Of a stretch of 64,000 nucleotides of DNA, positions 26,701 to 34,330 are shown piece after piece (the first letter of the stretch is position 1; each line of letters starts with the position of its first letter). Below the pieces are notes generated by a model. It was not told the DNA's origin, did not search any database, and saw only the letters and a list, made by a program, of their open reading frames with translations. The stretch lies in contig NZ_NXLX01000002.1 of the NCBI RefSeq assembly GCF_003364335.1, forward strand, positions 62,001 to 126,000, in the 5' to 3' direction. The translations under genes and the position numbers were made by a program. This DNA is from Helicobacter anseris. GTDB lineage: Bacteria; Campylobacterota; Campylobacteria; Campylobacterales; Helicobacteraceae.

Positions 26701-29037
26701 GGGACAAAAAATATTACTTTTAAAAAATTAAATCATTTAAATATTGAAAATTTAGAGGCTTATACTTGGGGACTATATGGTGGAAATCTTATTTTTAATG
26801 AAGTAAAAAATATAGATATTAATAATCTTGTTTTATCTTGGAACTCTTCGGGTGATACTACTTACCCTACTTTTGATTCTACTGGCAGTGAAAATGCAAA
26901 TATAGTAATTTCAAACTTTAGCTCCACTGGTGGTATTTTTAAAACTGCAAAAACAGGAACATTACAAATTGATAATATCTCTACAACAAAAACTACCTTT
27001 GAGACCATTGGTATCAATATAAATAGTATTGATTGGAATGATTGGCAGATAGTAAATAGTGACAATAGTAGCAATAAAATCACGGCAAGTTATAAAGATA
27101 GTGGAAGTAATATCACAATTAGTGGCTTATTAAAACCAAATGCTACCTTAAGCTTTAATGGTTCAAGCCTTGATGCTTCAAAGGCTAGATTTGAAGTAGA
27201 TTCTCAAACTCTTGATAGCACAAAAATAACAGGAAGTGCAACTTTTGCAAGTCTTTATCTCAAAAATGCAACTGCTAATTTTAACAATCTTAATCTTATA
27301 AGTGGTGGTGAGCTAAGTTATTCTGGTAATAGCAAAATAACTATCAATGGTAACTTTGAGGTTAAAGGAGTTGTAAATTTCTTTTTAGATGGAAGCACGC
27401 TTAATCCAATCAAAGTAAATGGCACTACAAATATTTACTTTGATTCCCAAATGGATGATAGTGGTAATTATCAATCCATTTTCAATATATATAATCTTTC
27501 TGGATTAAAAGGTTTAGCCATAGGAACAACATACACACTACTCTCTTCTCAAGGAGGTATCACCTATCATTATACCAATCAATCAGGAGAGGCTTCTAGT
27601 GGGAATGATTTGGGATATAGAGCAAATATGCTAGATAGAATAGGCTTTTTTGAAACTCAAGGAAGCAATAGAATTGATAATGACACTACCTTTAATTACA
27701 ATGGAATCATCATTACAAAAATAGCAGATGCAACATCCCTTGGTTTTAAAATTGATACACAAAGTAGCTTAAACCCTTATGATAAAAATAGAATTGAGTA
27801 TTGGTTTTACAGAAAAGGTGGCAAAGAATGGATAGATGCTATTAGCTCTATAGGCAGTGATGTTATGGATGCATTCCAAGAGCTAATGATTACAAAAAAT
27901 AATGTAATTTGGGCAAACGATGTCATTACCCCACAAAATTTAGATTATTTTTTAAAAGTAGGACAAGCCATACAAGATGCTGCTGATCAAATGGGTTCAA
28001 TAGATAGAAAATCAAGCACAATTGATGCAGTGAGACTTGCTACAGATGTAAATAGAAGTAGCAGGCTTGTCAAATTAAGCTCTACAATAAAAAGTGACAA
28101 TCACTTCGCAAGCGTAATTAAAAGACTGCAAAATCAATCTTTTGCAGAGAATGATATACAAGAAGACACTCAAAGAAGCTTATCATCAATCTATCAACAT
28201 GGGATGCGAGATGAGTATAAAAATAATGTTTGGGCAACTGCCATAGGTGCAGCAAACTTTGTTCAAGGTGGAAATGGAACATTATATGGAATCAATGTGG
28301 GGTATGATAGATTTATAGAAAATGTTATTGTTGGGGGATATGTAGCTTATGCGTATAGCTCTTATTATGGTGATTTGATACAAAATAATGCCAATAATCT
28401 CAACTTTGGATTCTATACAAGAGCCTTTGTAGGTGATAATGAGTTTGACGTAACTATGAGCGAAACAATTGGTTGGAATCAAGAATTTATCAATTCTAAA
28501 GAAATTATCACAAAACAACTTAATCAAAAATATGACTATAACTCCTATATCACTAATGTCAATTTTAATTATGGATATTTGTTCTACTTACAAGAAAAAA
28601 GTATGGTTTTTAAACCTCAAGTGGGACTAAGCTATTTTTATATCGCAAATTCAAGTATCAATGGGCAAACAAGTGAGATGTTTTATCAAGATTTATTGGC
28701 TCAAGTAAATGCGGATAATAAACATGTCTTAGCGCTCAATTTTGCTTTAGAAACTAGAAAATATCTTGATGAAAATTCTTATTGGTATATTGTTGCTGGA
28801 ACCTCTCAGGATGCATTGGTATATACACAAGGAGATGAGTCGGTAAGATTTGTAGGAAATAATATTTTAAATTACCAAAAAGCTAGTGCTAAAAATTTAA
28901 GACTTTTATTGACTATTGGTGGAGAAATGGAGGTTTATAAAAGAACTTTTATAAACTTTGGTTTAGGGTCTAAATTAGGATTATTTTACAAAGATATAGG
29001 TATTAGTGGTAATATCGGGGTAAGATATATTTTCTAA
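23722..29037 (+). CDS. VacA-like autotransporter (1771 aa) with duplicated passenger module
   Basis: It starts at a TTG codon behind AAGGATTTTA; this start gives a clean signal peptide (KKFFGSAILGLCFLSNIDA). A C-x5-C pair at residues 38 and 44 follows. The passenger is beta-helical and appears duplicated. A module opening near residue 71 (DWWQSYQAGG) closes near 528 with YTYTLINASGGIQF. A second, opening near 610 (KPGVWGFGGNA), closes near 1268 with TTYTLLSSQGGITY. Both contain a LILGK- or FVLGK-type strand and an IYIGG / IYLGG turn. A helical linker (about 1350-1500) leads to the autotransporter barrel at about 1502-1771, ending GNIGVRYIF. The architecture resembles the VacA-like 'toxin-like' proteins of Helicobacter (ImaA/FaaA/VlpC type). 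Toxicity is not shown; a host-interaction or colonisation role is inference. Confidence 0.9.
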   Translation: MNKKFFGSAILGLCFLSNIDANDTNLEKLNIYNLQGSCTLFGKCKSISATSESGKTYYVTNAGKDGKGDSLDWWQSYQAGGGGGNGEYYFSLDAKQNDLIFGKNAKENPSKTGTIKLNDSGVNVYSSLEVKAKNIYIGGSILMAHDSTGFKLGFSATEDIISDATFDIRGTTAGTTAGNLILKANNFTSTGTINLNGDSTHLGQLLDVSQVTNKVVIENLNATRGNIKANTDFNITNLLIKTTDFNPTTDIIGNNNTNFKITNLEIFAGWGATTKATASFQSGKSLEITKAKISDWSNLDASSVDKVVIDTLESSYATIKAKDTLEIKNATFSNNETYLYAKDTNIGNITFNDGAKLYVKSGETLTAENLTMHNGSWLVAQDGNGSAMTKDTTIKQITFDNSRIYANNLTTDSITINNNAGIYLKDSTSTYTNNGDLTIADGSKLEIYNGNMINTGSLNFSLKPSNTTLIDVKNGYFQFNMDASEESKEFEITNTNDKGEVVTETVTMSIPKSKINIYTSTKDLITGYTYTLINASGGIQFLKDGKVYTSLDSDTQYGTIQQVFAQNIYFYDNQDNNQPLVVDFTSDTTNNTLSFSIRTTGVYVDITPYIKPGVWGFGGNAVFGIMNGAGGLHDSYTLTLEPKTSDEESTKGQEVIYYLKDYTYHNSGSTTAIFTVDATGSKFVLGKNRESAGEGGKIYIGDALSKSTMHIKADDIYLGGNITLGDGALISGHLVLETTKKENQTSFIGSNDNDDTSTINIRNHSSLKAIGDVFDYKGTINLTGNGTVSDEVTLNLSGITGNEKISIDDKQYDIYIHKLVARDAKKTGDSEQSGGIYAKNFYIDTMEIKSSNNSYNEFVTDIGSSKINTLHFASGSSDADSATLKFHGGNLEVNTVQLDNYGRLDVSTLSDFKVLDSLSATNSIITFSDKSQEIDIKKIAKFENTTLTTAHFSSFGLNIAPDSSFYQSKDDENGFANIKLTGTYGIKSGFLNTGTKNITFKKLNHLNIENLEAYTWGLYGGNLIFNEVKNIDINNLVLSWNSSGDTTYPTFDSTGSENANIVISNFSSTGGIFKTAKTGTLQIDNISTTKTTFETIGININSIDWNDWQIVNSDNSSNKITASYKDSGSNITISGLLKPNATLSFNGSSLDASKARFEVDSQTLDSTKITGSATFASLYLKNATANFNNLNLISGGELSYSGNSKITINGNFEVKGVVNFFLDGSTLNPIKVNGTTNIYFDSQMDDSGNYQSIFNIYNLSGLKGLAIGTTYTLLSSQGGITYHYTNQSGEASSGNDLGYRANMLDRIGFFETQGSNRIDNDTTFNYNGIIITKIADATSLGFKIDTQSSLNPYDKNRIEYWFYRKGGKEWIDAISSIGSDVMDAFQELMITKNNVIWANDVITPQNLDYFLKVGQAIQDAADQMGSIDRKSSTIDAVRLATDVNRSSRLVKLSSTIKSDNHFASVIKRLQNQSFAENDIQEDTQRSLSSIYQHGMRDEYKNNVWATAIGAANFVQGGNGTLYGINVGYDRFIENVIVGGYVAYAYSSYYGDLIQNNANNLNFGFYTRAFVGDNEFDVTMSETIGWNQEFINSKEIITKQLNQKYDYNSYITNVNFNYGYLFYLQEKSMVFKPQVGLSYFYIANSSINGQTSEMFYQDLLAQVNADNKHVLALNFALETRKYLDENSYWYIVAGTSQDALVYTQGDESVRFVGNNILNYQKASAKNLRLLLTIGGEMEVYKRTFINFGLGSKLGLFYKDIGISGNIGVRYIF

Positions 29038-29052
29038 CCCCTTCTTTTAAGA

Positions 29053-30441
29053 TTAAAATGTATATTTAAGCTCTAATCTTGTTTTAACCAAATCCAAATC
29101 TCCAATATAAAATGCACTTTGTGCGGATACTTCAAGTTGCTTAGTAAAATTATATTTGATAGACGGAGTAATTTCCAATAGCTTTACATCAATTGGTTTA
29201 GAACTGGTTGTAAGGTAAAAATTATTATTTCCTGTTATGTATGCAATATCTAAACTAATCTTTATGGGATATTTGAAACCATATTCTGTCGCAAAGTATG
29301 CCACTTGTATATCTGTATTTTTTTTGCTCCCAGAGCTTAAAACACCAAAACCTTCATAAGTCGCTGTAAAATTGCTATACCACATTTTTCCACCAACATC
29401 AATTCCACCCTTAGAGGTTAAAGATACTCCATAGCCGTCACCAAAACTTCCCAAATATCCAACTTTTAACCCAAATTTATCATATTTATAGCTTATAAGT
29501 AAATTATAAATACCTCTAAACATTGCTTGATCTTTTAAAGTATTGTGAAAATCACTTGTGATATTTGATCCCCTATTGCCTCCAAGCAAAAGATTTGGTG
29601 TGTGGTTAATGTTTGCTGTTGAAACTTGTGCCTTAAATGTAAAGTTTCCAAAATCTGTTTTCATATTATAAGTTGTATCTGCAAAAAATAGCAAATTAAT
29701 AAAATTTAGTGCATTTGCAGCATAGATATTAAAATCCATATTATAAAGATTCTTTCCACTTATACCCAATATAAACAAATCATTTCCTATGCCTATTGCT
29801 GCAGCATCTTGATTTGTTCCAATACTACTACCGCTTGAAGTTTTTAAGTTACTTCTTCGAAATACATACCCCAAAGTATCACTCATCCAACTATCTGCGT
29901 AATGAAAAAAATAATTTATGTTATTGTGTTTAAGACTTGCTTCAAATCCTGTAGATAAGTCTAAATTTTTATCACTAAATGGAGAAACAATATTCATTTT
30001 TCCAAGTTTTGCATTAAAACTCATTATTTCTGTTTTGATGTTTTTACTTGCATAAAAATTACTAATACCAAATCTATCAGAAAAATTTCCATTATACGCA
30101 GTGCCTCTAGAGCCTTGCACTGCTCCATGTGTGCTACTTGTATTTGTTGGTGTGCTTGAACCTTGTGAAAATAAAATTCCTCCAGTCACACTATAACCAT
30201 TTAATTCTCCTGTAGTAACATCAAGTTTTAATCTATATTGTTGCGAGTTTCCTCCAAGATCATTAAAATTACTAAAATGTCTTGCAAAAGCAAAGCCATT
30301 AACTTTTGTTCCATTTACAACTTGAGAAACTATAGTTTTAGCATTTGTCTCACCTTGAGCTTCTTTGCTTTGATTCTCAAGCTTTTCTTGCGCTTCTAAA
30401 CAACTGCTAAGTATAATACCTGATATAAACAATCTTTTCAT
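29053..30441 (-). CDS. Major outer-membrane porin, Campylobacter MOMP / OprD-like family
   Basis: The 462-residue protein has a signal peptide (MKRLFISGIILSSCLEA) and alternating beta-strands throughout, ending in the classic aromatic terminus LVKTRLELKYTF. Elements such as NGFAFARHFSNFND, GKMNIVSPFSDKNLD, DSWMSDTLGY and GYLGSFGDGYG fit the porin family that includes the Campylobacter major outer membrane protein. It would form a trimeric general-diffusion channel. The ATG at 30441 has AAGGAG six bases upstream, so strong expression is expected. A 22-base inverted-repeat element (30503-30524) lies in its upstream region. It faces the VacA-like autotransporter tail to tail with a gap of 15 bases and no clear terminator. 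A more specific substrate channel cannot be ruled out. Confidence 0.85.
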   Translation of the reverse strand: MKRLFISGIILSSCLEAQEKLENQSKEAQGETNAKTIVSQVVNGTKVNGFAFARHFSNFNDLGGNSQQYRLKLDVTTGELNGYSVTGGILFSQGSSTPTNTSSTHGAVQGSRGTAYNGNFSDRFGISNFYASKNIKTEIMSFNAKLGKMNIVSPFSDKNLDLSTGFEASLKHNNINYFFHYADSWMSDTLGYVFRRSNLKTSSGSSIGTNQDAAAIGIGNDLFILGISGKNLYNMDFNIYAANALNFINLLFFADTTYNMKTDFGNFTFKAQVSTANINHTPNLLLGGNRGSNITSDFHNTLKDQAMFRGIYNLLISYKYDKFGLKVGYLGSFGDGYGVSLTSKGGIDVGGKMWYSNFTATYEGFGVLSSGSKKNTDIQVAYFATEYGFKYPIKISLDIAYITGNNNFYLTTSSKPIDVKLLEITPSIKYNFTKQLEVSAQSAFYIGDLDLVKTRLELKYTF

Positions 30442-30502
30442 TGCAATCTCCTTATGGATTTTTTATGCAAAAAAGATTTTATGGGCAGGTAGTAAAAACA
30501 AA

Positions 30503-30524
30503 AAGTTTTTTAAGTAAAAAACTT
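30503..30524. repeat. Inverted repeat upstream of the porin gene
   Basis: AAGTTTTTT and AAAAAACTT form a perfect 9-base-pair stem around the loop AAGT. It lies 62-83 bases upstream of the porin ATG and 47 bases upstream of the divergent yihY-like start. It could be an operator or a leader hairpin; in AT-rich DNA it could also be chance. Confidence 0.4.
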
Positions 30525-30570
30525 GTAAAATTGTTCCTATAAATTATTTTTAGATTACAAAGAGATAAAT

Positions 30571-31395
30571 ATGCATTTAAAACAATTTAACTTTCGCATT
30601 AAAAAAAGAATATTGGATATCTATAACTTTTTAACACACGAACAAGAAATTTTTTATTTTGCTGCCTCGCTTAGCTTTTATACGATTTTTGCTGTAATTC
30701 CTTTTTTATTCATTATCTTTTCTGTTATCTCAAATTTCCCAAGTTTTCAAAATATGATGAAAGATTTAAAAGAAGTTATTATTTCAAATCTTATGCCTAC
30801 AAACATAGATATATTGATACAAATGCTAGATACCTTTATCAATCAAGCTTCAAAAATGGGAATGATAGGATTTGTATATATTGGCATCACTTCATTATTA
30901 TTTTTTAGAAATTATGAGTTTATCACCTCAAGAATGTTTAATTCTAAGCCTAGAAAATTTTTAGATTCTCTAATGACATATTGGATGATGATCACTTTTT
31001 TTCCAGTAATGATTGCTTTAATGTTTTATTTAAATGTTGAAATCAAAACAATCATAGTCAATTATAAATTTGATTTTTTCTTTACAAATCTACTCCCCTT
31101 AATTCTTACTTCTTTATTATTTATGATTTTATTTCAAGTTTCTGCAAACAAAACACTCATTAAAAAGATTCTTATAGGCTCTTCTTTTATTTGTGCATGC
31201 TTTTGGCATTGTTTTAAATGGATATTTTTCTATTATATTTCTTATAACAAAACCTACCCTAGTTTTTATGGCTCTATATCAATTTTACTAATTTTTATGC
31301 TTTGGATATATATGTCTTGGACAATTTTACTTTTTGGAATGAGATTTTGCGAAGGGATTAGTATTTTTGCCAAATCAAAAAAGACACCATCCTAA
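30571..31395 (+). CDS. YihY/BrkB-family integral membrane protein
   Basis: The 274-residue protein has about six hydrophobic helices and the family core FYFAASLSFYTIFAVIPFLF near the N-terminus, plus a C-terminal helix IYMSWTILLFGMRFCEG. The family was once called RNase BN, a label now known to be wrong. Its function is unsettled, with transporter and virulence-factor (BrkB) suggestions. The ATG at 30571 follows AAAGAGATAAAT. The stop codon sits in the loop of a hairpin that serves as terminator for the opposite strand. The gene lies beside a RepG-like sRNA and hsrA, a neighbourhood I recall from H. pylori (HP1043-HP1044). Confidence 0.88.
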   Translation: MHLKQFNFRIKKRILDIYNFLTHEQEIFYFAASLSFYTIFAVIPFLFIIFSVISNFPSFQNMMKDLKEVIISNLMPTNIDILIQMLDTFINQASKMGMIGFVYIGITSLLFFRNYEFITSRMFNSKPRKFLDSLMTYWMMITFFPVMIALMFYLNVEIKTIIVNYKFDFFFTNLLPLILTSLLFMILFQVSANKTLIKKILIGSSFICACFWHCFKWIFFYYISYNKTYPSFYGSISILLIFMLWIYMSWTILLFGMRFCEGISIFAKSKKTPS

Positions 31396-31404
31396 GATGG
31401 TGTC
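31377..31404 (-). terminator. Intrinsic terminator for minus-strand transcription
   Basis: GACACCATC (31383-31391) and GATGGTGTC (31396-31404) form a perfect 9-base-pair stem with a 4-base loop. On the minus strand it is followed by six T (31382-31377); on the plus strand no T run follows. It therefore ends transcripts entering from the RepG-like sRNA side and protects the yihY-like gene from antisense reading. The loop holds the yihY stop codon. Confidence 0.75.
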
Positions 31405-31433
31405 CAAAATATCAATCTTTTTAACTTAACAAA

Positions 31434-31530
31434 ACAAAAAGGAGAGCGACGCACAACCTATGACAAAGAAAGGAGGGGGAGGTAACCTTGTCATACTGTG
31501 CGCCGAGCTAGCCAAAAACTGACTAGCTGT
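31434..31530 (-). ncRNA. repG: RepG-like small regulatory RNA with C/U-rich loop
   Basis: On the minus strand a TG-extended -10 (TGATAGAAT) predicts a start near 31530. The RNA then folds into two hairpins. The first is AGCTAG ... CTAGCT with loop TCAGTTTTTGG. The second is a long stem, CGCACA/TGTGCG plus TATGACAA/TTGTCATA, with a loop containing ACCTCCCCCTCCTTT. A TTTTTGTTTT run follows. Size (about 95 bases), two-hairpin form, C/U-rich loop in the last hairpin and location beside hsrA match what I know of RepG, which in H. pylori binds a G-repeat in the leader of the chemoreceptor gene tlpB. Targets in this organism are unknown. The ends are estimates. Confidence 0.78.
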
Positions 31531-31534
31531 AGTA

Positions 31535-31543
31535 ATTCTATCA
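31535..31543 (-). promoter_or_regulatory. Extended -10 box of the RepG-like sRNA
   Basis: The minus strand reads TGATAGAAT, preceded upstream by T-rich DNA (TTTATTTATATTTTTTC), the periodic T-rich pattern that replaces the -35 box in Helicobacter promoters. Confidence 0.6.
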
Positions 31544-31615
31544 GAAAAAATATAAATAAAAGTAAATGAGAATCACGATATTTAATAATCAAATGCTTAA
31601 AAAAATATAAAAATA

Positions 31616-31624
31616 TGCTATAAT
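31616..31624 (+). promoter_or_regulatory. Extended -10 box of hsrA
   Basis: TGCTATAAT, a perfect TG-extended -10, lies 35 bases before the hsrA ATG. It is back to back with the sRNA promoter about 75 bases away, so regulator and sRNA are divergent. The TTAAGTTTAG stretch downstream could take part in autoregulation, but this was not established. Confidence 0.7.
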
Positions 31625-31659
31625 CATTAACCAAATTAAGTTTAGTATAAGGTATAAAA

Positions 31660-32337
31660 ATGCGTATTTTATTTATCGATGAAGAAATGAATGTTGGAAA
31701 AACACTTGCATCTTTTTTTACAAAAAAGGATTATAGAGCTGATGTTGCAGGAAATCTAAAAGATGGTCATTACTATATTGGCATAAGAAATTATGATGTC
31801 ATTCTATTAAGCTTTCATTTCAATGAGGAATTTGAAGAAATAATACGTATTATTAGAGATAAAGCACCAAAGACAATCATTATAGCAACCAATCAGAAAA
31901 CAACAAAATCTGATTCAGAAATCTTATCTTTTAAATTAGGAGCTGATGATTATATTTCAAAACCAATTGATCCTCAAGCATTGCTTGCTAGAATTGAGGC
32001 AAGATTAAGATTTTCTACTTCTGGCATTATTGAAATTGATGATTTGATAATCAATCCTGATGAGGAAAGAGTTTTATACAAAGGTAAAGAAGTTGAAGTT
32101 AAAGGAAAGCCATTTGAGGTTTTAACACATCTTGCAAGACATAGGGATCAGATTGTTTCAAAAGAGCAATTACTAGATGCCATTTGGGAAGAGCCAGAAC
32201 TTGTTACTCCAAATGTTATTGAAGTTGCCATCAATCAAATTAGACAAAGACTTGATAAACCTTTAGATATATCCACTGTAGAAACCGTAAGAAGAAGAGG
32301 TTATAGATTTTGCTATCCTAAAACAAAGCAGTTTTAA
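31660..32337 (+). CDS. hsrA: Orphan atypical OmpR-family response regulator HsrA
   Basis: The 225-residue regulator has a receiver domain (about 1-118) and an OmpR-type winged helix. The DNA-binding half, including EVEVKGKPFEVLTHLARHRD and VEVAINQIRQRLDKPL, ending VETVRRRGYRFCYPK, is nearly identical to H. pylori HP1043 as I recall it. The phospho-acceptor Asp is missing: where PhoB in this window has LIILD, this protein has VILLS, with Ser at residue 51. No kinase gene adjoins it. HsrA is an essential, phosphorylation-independent activator of metabolic and redox genes in H. pylori. The acidic DEE and the Lys of SKP are kept. Transcription starts from an extended -10 and ends at a terminator shared with argD. 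Confidence 0.95.
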   Translation: MRILFIDEEMNVGKTLASFFTKKDYRADVAGNLKDGHYYIGIRNYDVILLSFHFNEEFEEIIRIIRDKAPKTIIIATNQKTTKSDSEILSFKLGADDYISKPIDPQALLARIEARLRFSTSGIIEIDDLIINPDEERVLYKGKEVEVKGKPFEVLTHLARHRDQIVSKEQLLDAIWEEPELVTPNVIEVAINQIRQRLDKPLDISTVETVRRRGYRFCYPKTKQF

Positions 32338-32352
32338 AAACTGCTTTGTTTT
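32320..32352. terminator. Bidirectional terminator between hsrA and argD
   Basis: AAAACAAAGCAG (32320-32331) and CTGCTTTGTTTT (32341-32352) form a 12-base-pair stem around an A/T-rich loop, with T runs on both strands. It overlaps the end of hsrA and abuts the argD stop, so it serves both convergent genes. Confidence 0.85.
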
Positions 32353-33533
32353 CAAATTTTCTCACAAGCCTTTTTAAATCGCTCAAACCCCTCTTGTATT
32401 TCTTCTTTTTGTATTATGATAGGAGGCAAAAACCTTATCACATTCTTTCCTGATTTAAGCACCACTACTCTCTCTTTTAAGCTATTCTCTAAGATCTTTT
32501 CAAAAATTTCTTGATTATGCGCTTGTAATCCAAGCATTAGCCCCATACCAGTAGATTGACTAAAAAGATGAGGGAAAGTCTTTAGCAACTCGCTAATTTT
32601 TGATTGAAAAACATCAATCCTAGAATCAATAAGCTTGTTATCATATTCTTTTTCTAAAATATCAAGCACGCTTAATCCGGCTTGCATTGATAAAAAATTC
32701 CCCCCAAAAGTACTCCCATGATCTCCTGATGTAAAAATATTTTTAAGAGTTGTAATAGTAGCACCTATGGGAATCCCACCTCCAAGACCCTTTGCCAAAG
32801 TAATAATATCTGGCTTAATACCATAAGATTGACTAGCCAAAAAACTACCACTTCTATAAACACCACTTTGCACTTCATCTACTATAAGCAATAAACCCTT
32901 TTGCTTAAGCAGTGAGGATAATTGCTGAATTTGTTTTTTATCAAAAGCACAAACCCCACCCTCCCCTTGTATCAACTCCAACATCACTGCACAAGTTTTA
33001 TCACCAATAAGTTCAAACACATGCTCAAGATTCTTTGCAACCACAAAGCCCTCAGGAAATGGCCCAAAATGCTGATGAAATTTTTCTTGCCCTGTGGCCT
33101 TAAGTGTAGCTATGGTTCTGCCATGAAAACTAGAATCCAATGTAATAATCTCATATCTATTTTGAGATTCTCCAAATTTTCTTGCAATTTTTATAGCACA
33201 CTCATTTGCTTCTGCACCAGAATTGCTAAAAAAGACGCGTGCATCTAGCCCGCTTAACTCAACAATCCTTTTTGCTAGCTTAATTTGCAAATCATTACCA
33301 AAGATATTTGAGATATGTATTATTTTATGGAGTTGTTCTGTAAGATTTTGAATTAAAAATGAATTACAATGCCCAACACTACAAACGCCAATACCACTAC
33401 CAAAATCAATATAATCTTGATTATCTTTTGTCCATAAAATAGACCCCAAGGCTCTTTCAAAATAAATATGTTTTTTAGCGTAGGTATGAAGTAAATATTC
33501 TTGATCTTGCATAATAAGATTATGTGTATCCAT
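32352..33533 (-). CDS. argD: Acetylornithine aminotransferase (class III, PLP-dependent)
   Basis: It transfers an amino group between glutamate and N-acetylornithine semialdehyde in arginine synthesis, and the family often also serves succinyl-diaminopimelate in lysine synthesis. Class III motifs seen are the N-terminal DFGSGIGVCSVGHCN, FFSNSGAEANECAIKIARK, DSSFHGRTIATLKATGQ, the aspartate in LLIVDEVQSGVYRSG, and the PLP lysine in DIITLAKGLGGGIPIG. The frame continues nine bases upstream to a TTG at 33542, but AAGG is only one base from that codon and nine from the ATG at 33533, so the ATG is chosen (393 residues). Close relatives include ornithine and GABA aminotransferases; length and motifs favour ArgD. 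Confidence 0.9.
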   Translation of the reverse strand: MDTHNLIMQDQEYLLHTYAKKHIYFERALGSILWTKDNQDYIDFGSGIGVCSVGHCNSFLIQNLTEQLHKIIHISNIFGNDLQIKLAKRIVELSGLDARVFFSNSGAEANECAIKIARKFGESQNRYEIITLDSSFHGRTIATLKATGQEKFHQHFGPFPEGFVVAKNLEHVFELIGDKTCAVMLELIQGEGGVCAFDKKQIQQLSSLLKQKGLLLIVDEVQSGVYRSGSFLASQSYGIKPDIITLAKGLGGGIPIGATITTLKNIFTSGDHGSTFGGNFLSMQAGLSVLDILEKEYDNKLIDSRIDVFQSKISELLKTFPHLFSQSTGMGLMLGLQAHNQEIFEKILENSLKERVVVLKSGKNVIRFLPPIIIQKEEIQEGFERFKKACEKI

Positions 33534-33627
33534 AGAAACCAACCTTGATTTTTTGACTATTTTACATTAAATCATAGTAAAAAGTAAGGCTTTTTGGTAT
33601 ATTTTTCAATAAAAACAAGGAAGTAAA

Positions 33628-34239
33628 ATGTTAATAGAATCTAAAGCTTTTGGCCCCTATGAAACAAATTGCTACATCATCCATCAGGATAACAAACAAT
33701 GGATTATTGATCCTGGTATGGGTGCTTTTGATTGGGTAGTGCAAAAATGTTGCAATCCTCAAGCAATATTACTTACACATGGACATTTTGATCATATTTT
33801 TGATGTAGCAATTCTCAAAAAACATTTTCCACAACTTCAAATTTTTTGCCCAAGAGAAGATGCTTTTATGCTAAAAGATGATTGCTTTGATACGGGAATA
33901 ACCCCTTGCATACCTGATATAGAAATATCTGGAAATAAATCTTTTGTGAAATTAGATGTCTCTAGCTTAGAAATCATATACCATCATTTTCCAGGCCATA
34001 CACCAGGATGTTCCATCATTGAATTAGATGAATGTATTTTTAGTGGTGATTTTATTTTTAGAAGGAGTATTGGTCGCTTTGACTTCCCCTATTCCAATGC
34101 TTTAGATATGAAAGAATCTTTAGAAAGATTTAGAGCATTAAAAAGAGATAAGGATAAGATTATCTATTCAGGACATGGAGAGCATACTTCCTTATTTGCA
34201 GAGCAAGAAAATGTAAGATTTTGGATTCAAAGAATGTGA
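33628..34239 (+). CDS. Metallo-beta-lactamase-fold hydrolase, glyoxalase II-like
   Basis: The 203-residue protein carries the metal-binding signature LLTHGHFDHIFD, later HFPGHTPGCSI and SGDFIFRRSIGRFDFP, and the final IYSGHGEHT, all in the usual order for the short glyoxalase II-like group (YcbL type). Two metal ions would be bound by these His and Asp residues. The group hydrolyses thioesters such as S-lactoylglutathione in some bacteria. Helicobacters generally lack glutathione, so the true substrate is open. The ATG at 33628 follows AAGGAAGTAAA. It stands alone between argD (divergent) and the phosphate operon. Confidence 0.88.
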   Translation: MLIESKAFGPYETNCYIIHQDNKQWIIDPGMGAFDWVVQKCCNPQAILLTHGHFDHIFDVAILKKHFPQLQIFCPREDAFMLKDDCFDTGITPCIPDIEISGNKSFVKLDVSSLEIIYHHFPGHTPGCSIIELDECIFSGDFIFRRSIGRFDFPYSNALDMKESLERFRALKRDKDKIIYSGHGEHTSLFAEQENVRFWIQRM

Positions 34240-34240
34240 T

Positions 34241-34258
34241 TTTACATAAATTTTACAC
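34241..34258 (+). promoter_or_regulatory. Pho box upstream of pstS
   Basis: TTTACAT-AAAT-TTTACAC is a direct repeat of seven bases with a four-base AT spacer, the same 7-4-7 layout as the enterobacterial PhoB box CTGTCAT-AAAT-CTGTCAT. It starts two bases after the stop of the upstream gene and 90 bases before pstS. A candidate -10 (TACAAT, 34276-34281) follows 17 bases later. PhoB is encoded in the same operon, so autoregulation under phosphate limitation is predicted. Confidence 0.7.
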
Positions 34259-34330
34259 AAACAATATTTATTACTTACAATCAAAAAATATAGTTTTTAT
34301 TGTAAATTTCAAAAATATTAGGAAGGATTT

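Noticed and set aside
31396-31659. tRNA, 4.5S RNA, 6S RNA or riboswitch in the yihY-hsrA gap
   Set aside because: No cloverleaf, no SRP core motif, no ligand-binding core was seen; the hairpins fit a RepG-like sRNA on the minus strand.
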